From: Synergistaceae bacterium
GTDB taxonomy: Bacteria; Synergistota; Synergistia; Synergistales; Aminobacteriaceae
Reading direction: 5' to 3'
Length of the DNA: 54,651 bases
NCBI GenBank assembly: GCA_031280275.1
Contig: JAITGX010000060.1
Coordinates: 1 to 54,651, forward strand
Below are positions 53,175 through 54,651 of the stretch, piece by piece. The stretch's first letter is position 1. Each line of letters starts with the position of its first letter. Both the position numbers and the translations under genes were made by a program. The notes beneath the pieces were generated by a model that was not told the DNA's origin, ran no database searches, and worked only from the letters and a program-made list of their open reading frames with translations.

Positions 53175-54437
53175 ATGTTTAAAGCCAGTATTAATGCATC
53201 GGGATTGGGAGAGTGGTTCAGTGGATTTTTGGGCCGCCCGAGTTCCAGAATAGAGCGGATAGTGTCGTCTTTGAATCAACAGATTAACGCTAAGGCTGGT
53301 AAAATATCCGTTAAAATAGATACTTTTTCCATGTCCAAGGAAGCCTTTGTTAAGCAGGACTGGGTTAAAGAACTATATTTAAGCCCATACCGCGGCGGCG
53401 GTGATATACGTCTGCTCTCTAATGCAAAATACGTCGAGTGGGATGGAGGTACTTTTTATTTGGATCATTCACCCTCTGGCAAGTATGTAAGTTTTTTTGT
53501 CGGTACACGTGATGTTAGCATTTCCCAAGAAGCGGCTGATCTTCTGTTTAAAAATCGCCGCGCCGAAATTGAAGAAATGATCGCAAGCGGAGAGTCCATA
53601 AAATCTATACCTCGTAAAGAATATAATTATTTTACAAATACTACAGGCGGGGATTTATATGCGTATTTGTGCCTTGATAAACGAACAAAGGAATCAAGGA
53701 GAGCGGAAGCCATTGCTATGTGTGAAGCATGGGGCAACGGCGGAGAGATAGATAATGCGAAATTTCGCGAACTAACGAGATATGACTATAAACATGATGG
53801 TTTTGTATTTAAATATTACGAAGAAGCGCGCTGGAAACGACTGTGGCAGGAACGTTCCGATCGCCTCACTGCGGCGTTTGAAGAAAATGGTATTGTACTC
53901 GACAAAGACGAAGTTTTAGATATACAACTGTCTATATTTCACAAATATACTGTCTCTGGTATTGAAAACCCAGAAAAACAGCAGAAAATAGAGAATATTG
54001 CCAATGATGTTTTGCCCAAGATTCTGGGTATGTCCGGTTCGTGGAATGTAGAGTTACCCTCCTTCTCAAAATTTGGTGCTGCGACACACCAAACGGCTGC
54101 TTTTGTCGGTGCATGTGAGAAATATCTGGAGGACAGCACAAATGGCACGACATTAGCTGATATGAGTCTTGGTAAAGACGGAAAAATCTATGGCGGATTA
54201 CCGCAGGAAACGTTGGACAAACTAAATGCCGCAGTTATTTTAAAGCCAACTGATGACTATGATTATATTTTGTCGCTCTCTAAAGAGGAGAGAAAGATGT
54301 CTGAACTCAAAGAAAGTTTTACTATGGCACTGAGAGCGGTGCAACAGTCCGGTTATGAGAAGGTCCCCAGGCTGAATTGCTATTTCAGCTACAGCAATGG
54401 CCAAGTGAAACAAATTGACAAATGGACGCTTGGGTAA
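53175..54437 (+). CDS. Orphan protein of unknown function, AT-rich
   Basis: 420 residues that I do not recognise. No signal peptide or membrane helix is obvious. The sequence is mixed alpha/beta with charged regions (RRAEIEEMIASGESIKSIP, ARWKRLWQERSDRL) and aromatic-rich strands (GGTFYLDHSPSGKYVSFFVG). A C-terminal segment ends NCYFSYSNGQVKQIDKWTLG. Base composition is clearly more AT-rich than every other gene here and codon use differs (AAA, GAA, ATA frequent), pointing to recent transfer. It lies between two hairpin-element copies. ATG 53175 follows AAAGGAG by eight bases; ATG 53169 is closer to the site. Confidence 0.75.
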   Translation: MFKASINASGLGEWFSGFLGRPSSRIERIVSSLNQQINAKAGKISVKIDTFSMSKEAFVKQDWVKELYLSPYRGGGDIRLLSNAKYVEWDGGTFYLDHSPSGKYVSFFVGTRDVSISQEAADLLFKNRRAEIEEMIASGESIKSIPRKEYNYFTNTTGGDLYAYLCLDKRTKESRRAEAIAMCEAWGNGGEIDNAKFRELTRYDYKHDGFVFKYYEEARWKRLWQERSDRLTAAFEENGIVLDKDEVLDIQLSIFHKYTVSGIENPEKQQKIENIANDVLPKILGMSGSWNVELPSFSKFGAATHQTAAFVGACEKYLEDSTNGTTLADMSLGKDGKIYGGLPQETLDKLNAAVILKPTDDYDYILSLSKEERKMSELKESFTMALRAVQQSGYEKVPRLNCYFSYSNGQVKQIDKWTLG

Positions 54438-54448
54438 AGGAGTGTCAA

Positions 54449-54525
54449 GGAAACGCTGATTAAGCCCTTGCGGGGCTCCGCCCCACGCCCCGCTTAGGGG
54501 CCTCGGGCCCCTAAGAACCCCATTA
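54449..54525 (+). repeat. GC-hairpin miniature element, one hairpin unit, right end missing
   Basis: GGAAACGCTGATTAA (54449-54463), GCGGGGCTCCGCCCC, one unit (TTAGGGGCCTCGGGCCCCTAA), then GAACCCCATTA, where similarity ends. Its last bases overlap the stop codon of the ABC ATPase gene read from the other strand. Confidence 0.8.
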
Positions 54526-54651
54526 TAAAATGACCGTCCTGTCGCAGACGCGGTTCAGCAAATGCGGATCATGGCTGATGACCACCATTCCTACTGATTG
54601 TTCCCTCGCATATTCGACGATGGCCGCCCAAATATCGGCCTGCGTGACAGC
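54523..54651 (-). CDS. ABC transporter ATP-binding protein, C-terminal end (partial)
   Basis: Minus strand, entering from the right edge: AVTQADIWAAIVEYAREQSV, then GMVVISHDPHLLNRVCDRTV and IL before TAA. The switch-histidine region (VVISHDPHLLNRVCDR) is characteristic of peptide/nickel-type importers (DppF/NikE). The protein ends a few residues earlier than usual, right at the hairpin element, so its C-terminus may have been trimmed. The rest is outside the window. Confidence 0.75.
   Translation of the reverse strand, partial: AVTQADIWAAIVEYAREQSVGMVVISHDPHLLNRVCDRTVIL

Overview
The window looks like part of a chromosome of a GC-rich, diderm, anaerobic, peptide- or sugar-acid-fermenting bacterium. 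I infer the phylum Synergistota or a close relative. The signs are outer-membrane-type genes (an OmpH/Skp-like chaperone and an exported beta-propeller), a ribosomal protein L27 with a Prp-cleavable N-terminal extension next to a Prp protease gene, an oligopeptide ABC transporter, and an uxuA/uxuB pair beside TRAP-transporter debris. The assignment rests on gene content and protein character only; no database search was possible.

Layout. 1-935: two decayed IS5-family elements. 1050-4720: heat-shock operon hrcA-grpE-dnaK (minus) with a good promoter and a CIRCE operator, but no dnaJ. 4876-11870: a minus-strand run (exported beta-propeller, der, asparaginase-like protein, LUD protein, TPR protein, proC, rlmB). 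12118-16439: plus-strand ribosome/envelope set rplU-prp-rpmA, then obgE-nadD-LCP protein. 16877-19584: dxs-tlyA. 19836-24227: glgB and a GH57 protein (alpha-glucan metabolism). 24308-28130: ompH-like gene, then uxuB and uxuA behind a promoter and a TRAP permease fragment. 28307-31576: Lon-like protease and nth. 31671-37575: minus-strand MFS exporter, small zinc ribbon, larE, mnmA, glycosidase-like protein and WG-repeat protein. 37703-42131: pseB, an SpsF-like transferase, a CCA-transferase-like protein lacking catalytic residues, and mnmE. 42166-44138: SMUG-like DNA glycosylase and an ornithine-decarboxylase-like enzyme. 44283-46957: an oligopeptide-binding protein whose halves are in swapped order, and its permease. 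46954-47973: a graveyard of truncated transporter genes, an IS1 remnant and a miniature element. 48102-52995: leuA-leuC-leuD-leuB behind a strong promoter, a leucine-rich leader peptide and an attenuator. 53175-54437: an AT-rich orphan gene between two repeat copies. 54523-54651: the C-terminal end of an ABC ATPase.

The most distinctive thread is a family of short GC-rich hairpin elements (26706, about 31548, 48375, about 53036, 54449). Their terminal inverted repeat matches the end of the IS5-type element at 269-283, so they look like non-autonomous derivatives of it. Their core is a self-complementary unit of about 17 bp present in one to four copies. They lie at gene 3' ends, where they help form stop codons, and one sits between the leu attenuator and leuA. 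A second family of miniature elements (16521, 47881) shares ends with the deleted IS at 436-934.

The strongest candidates for something new are the rearranged, apparently circularly permuted peptide-binding protein, the two enzyme-fold proteins with lost active sites (asparaginase-like and CCA-transferase-like), the leu leader with an inserted element, and the orphan gene bracketed by repeats.
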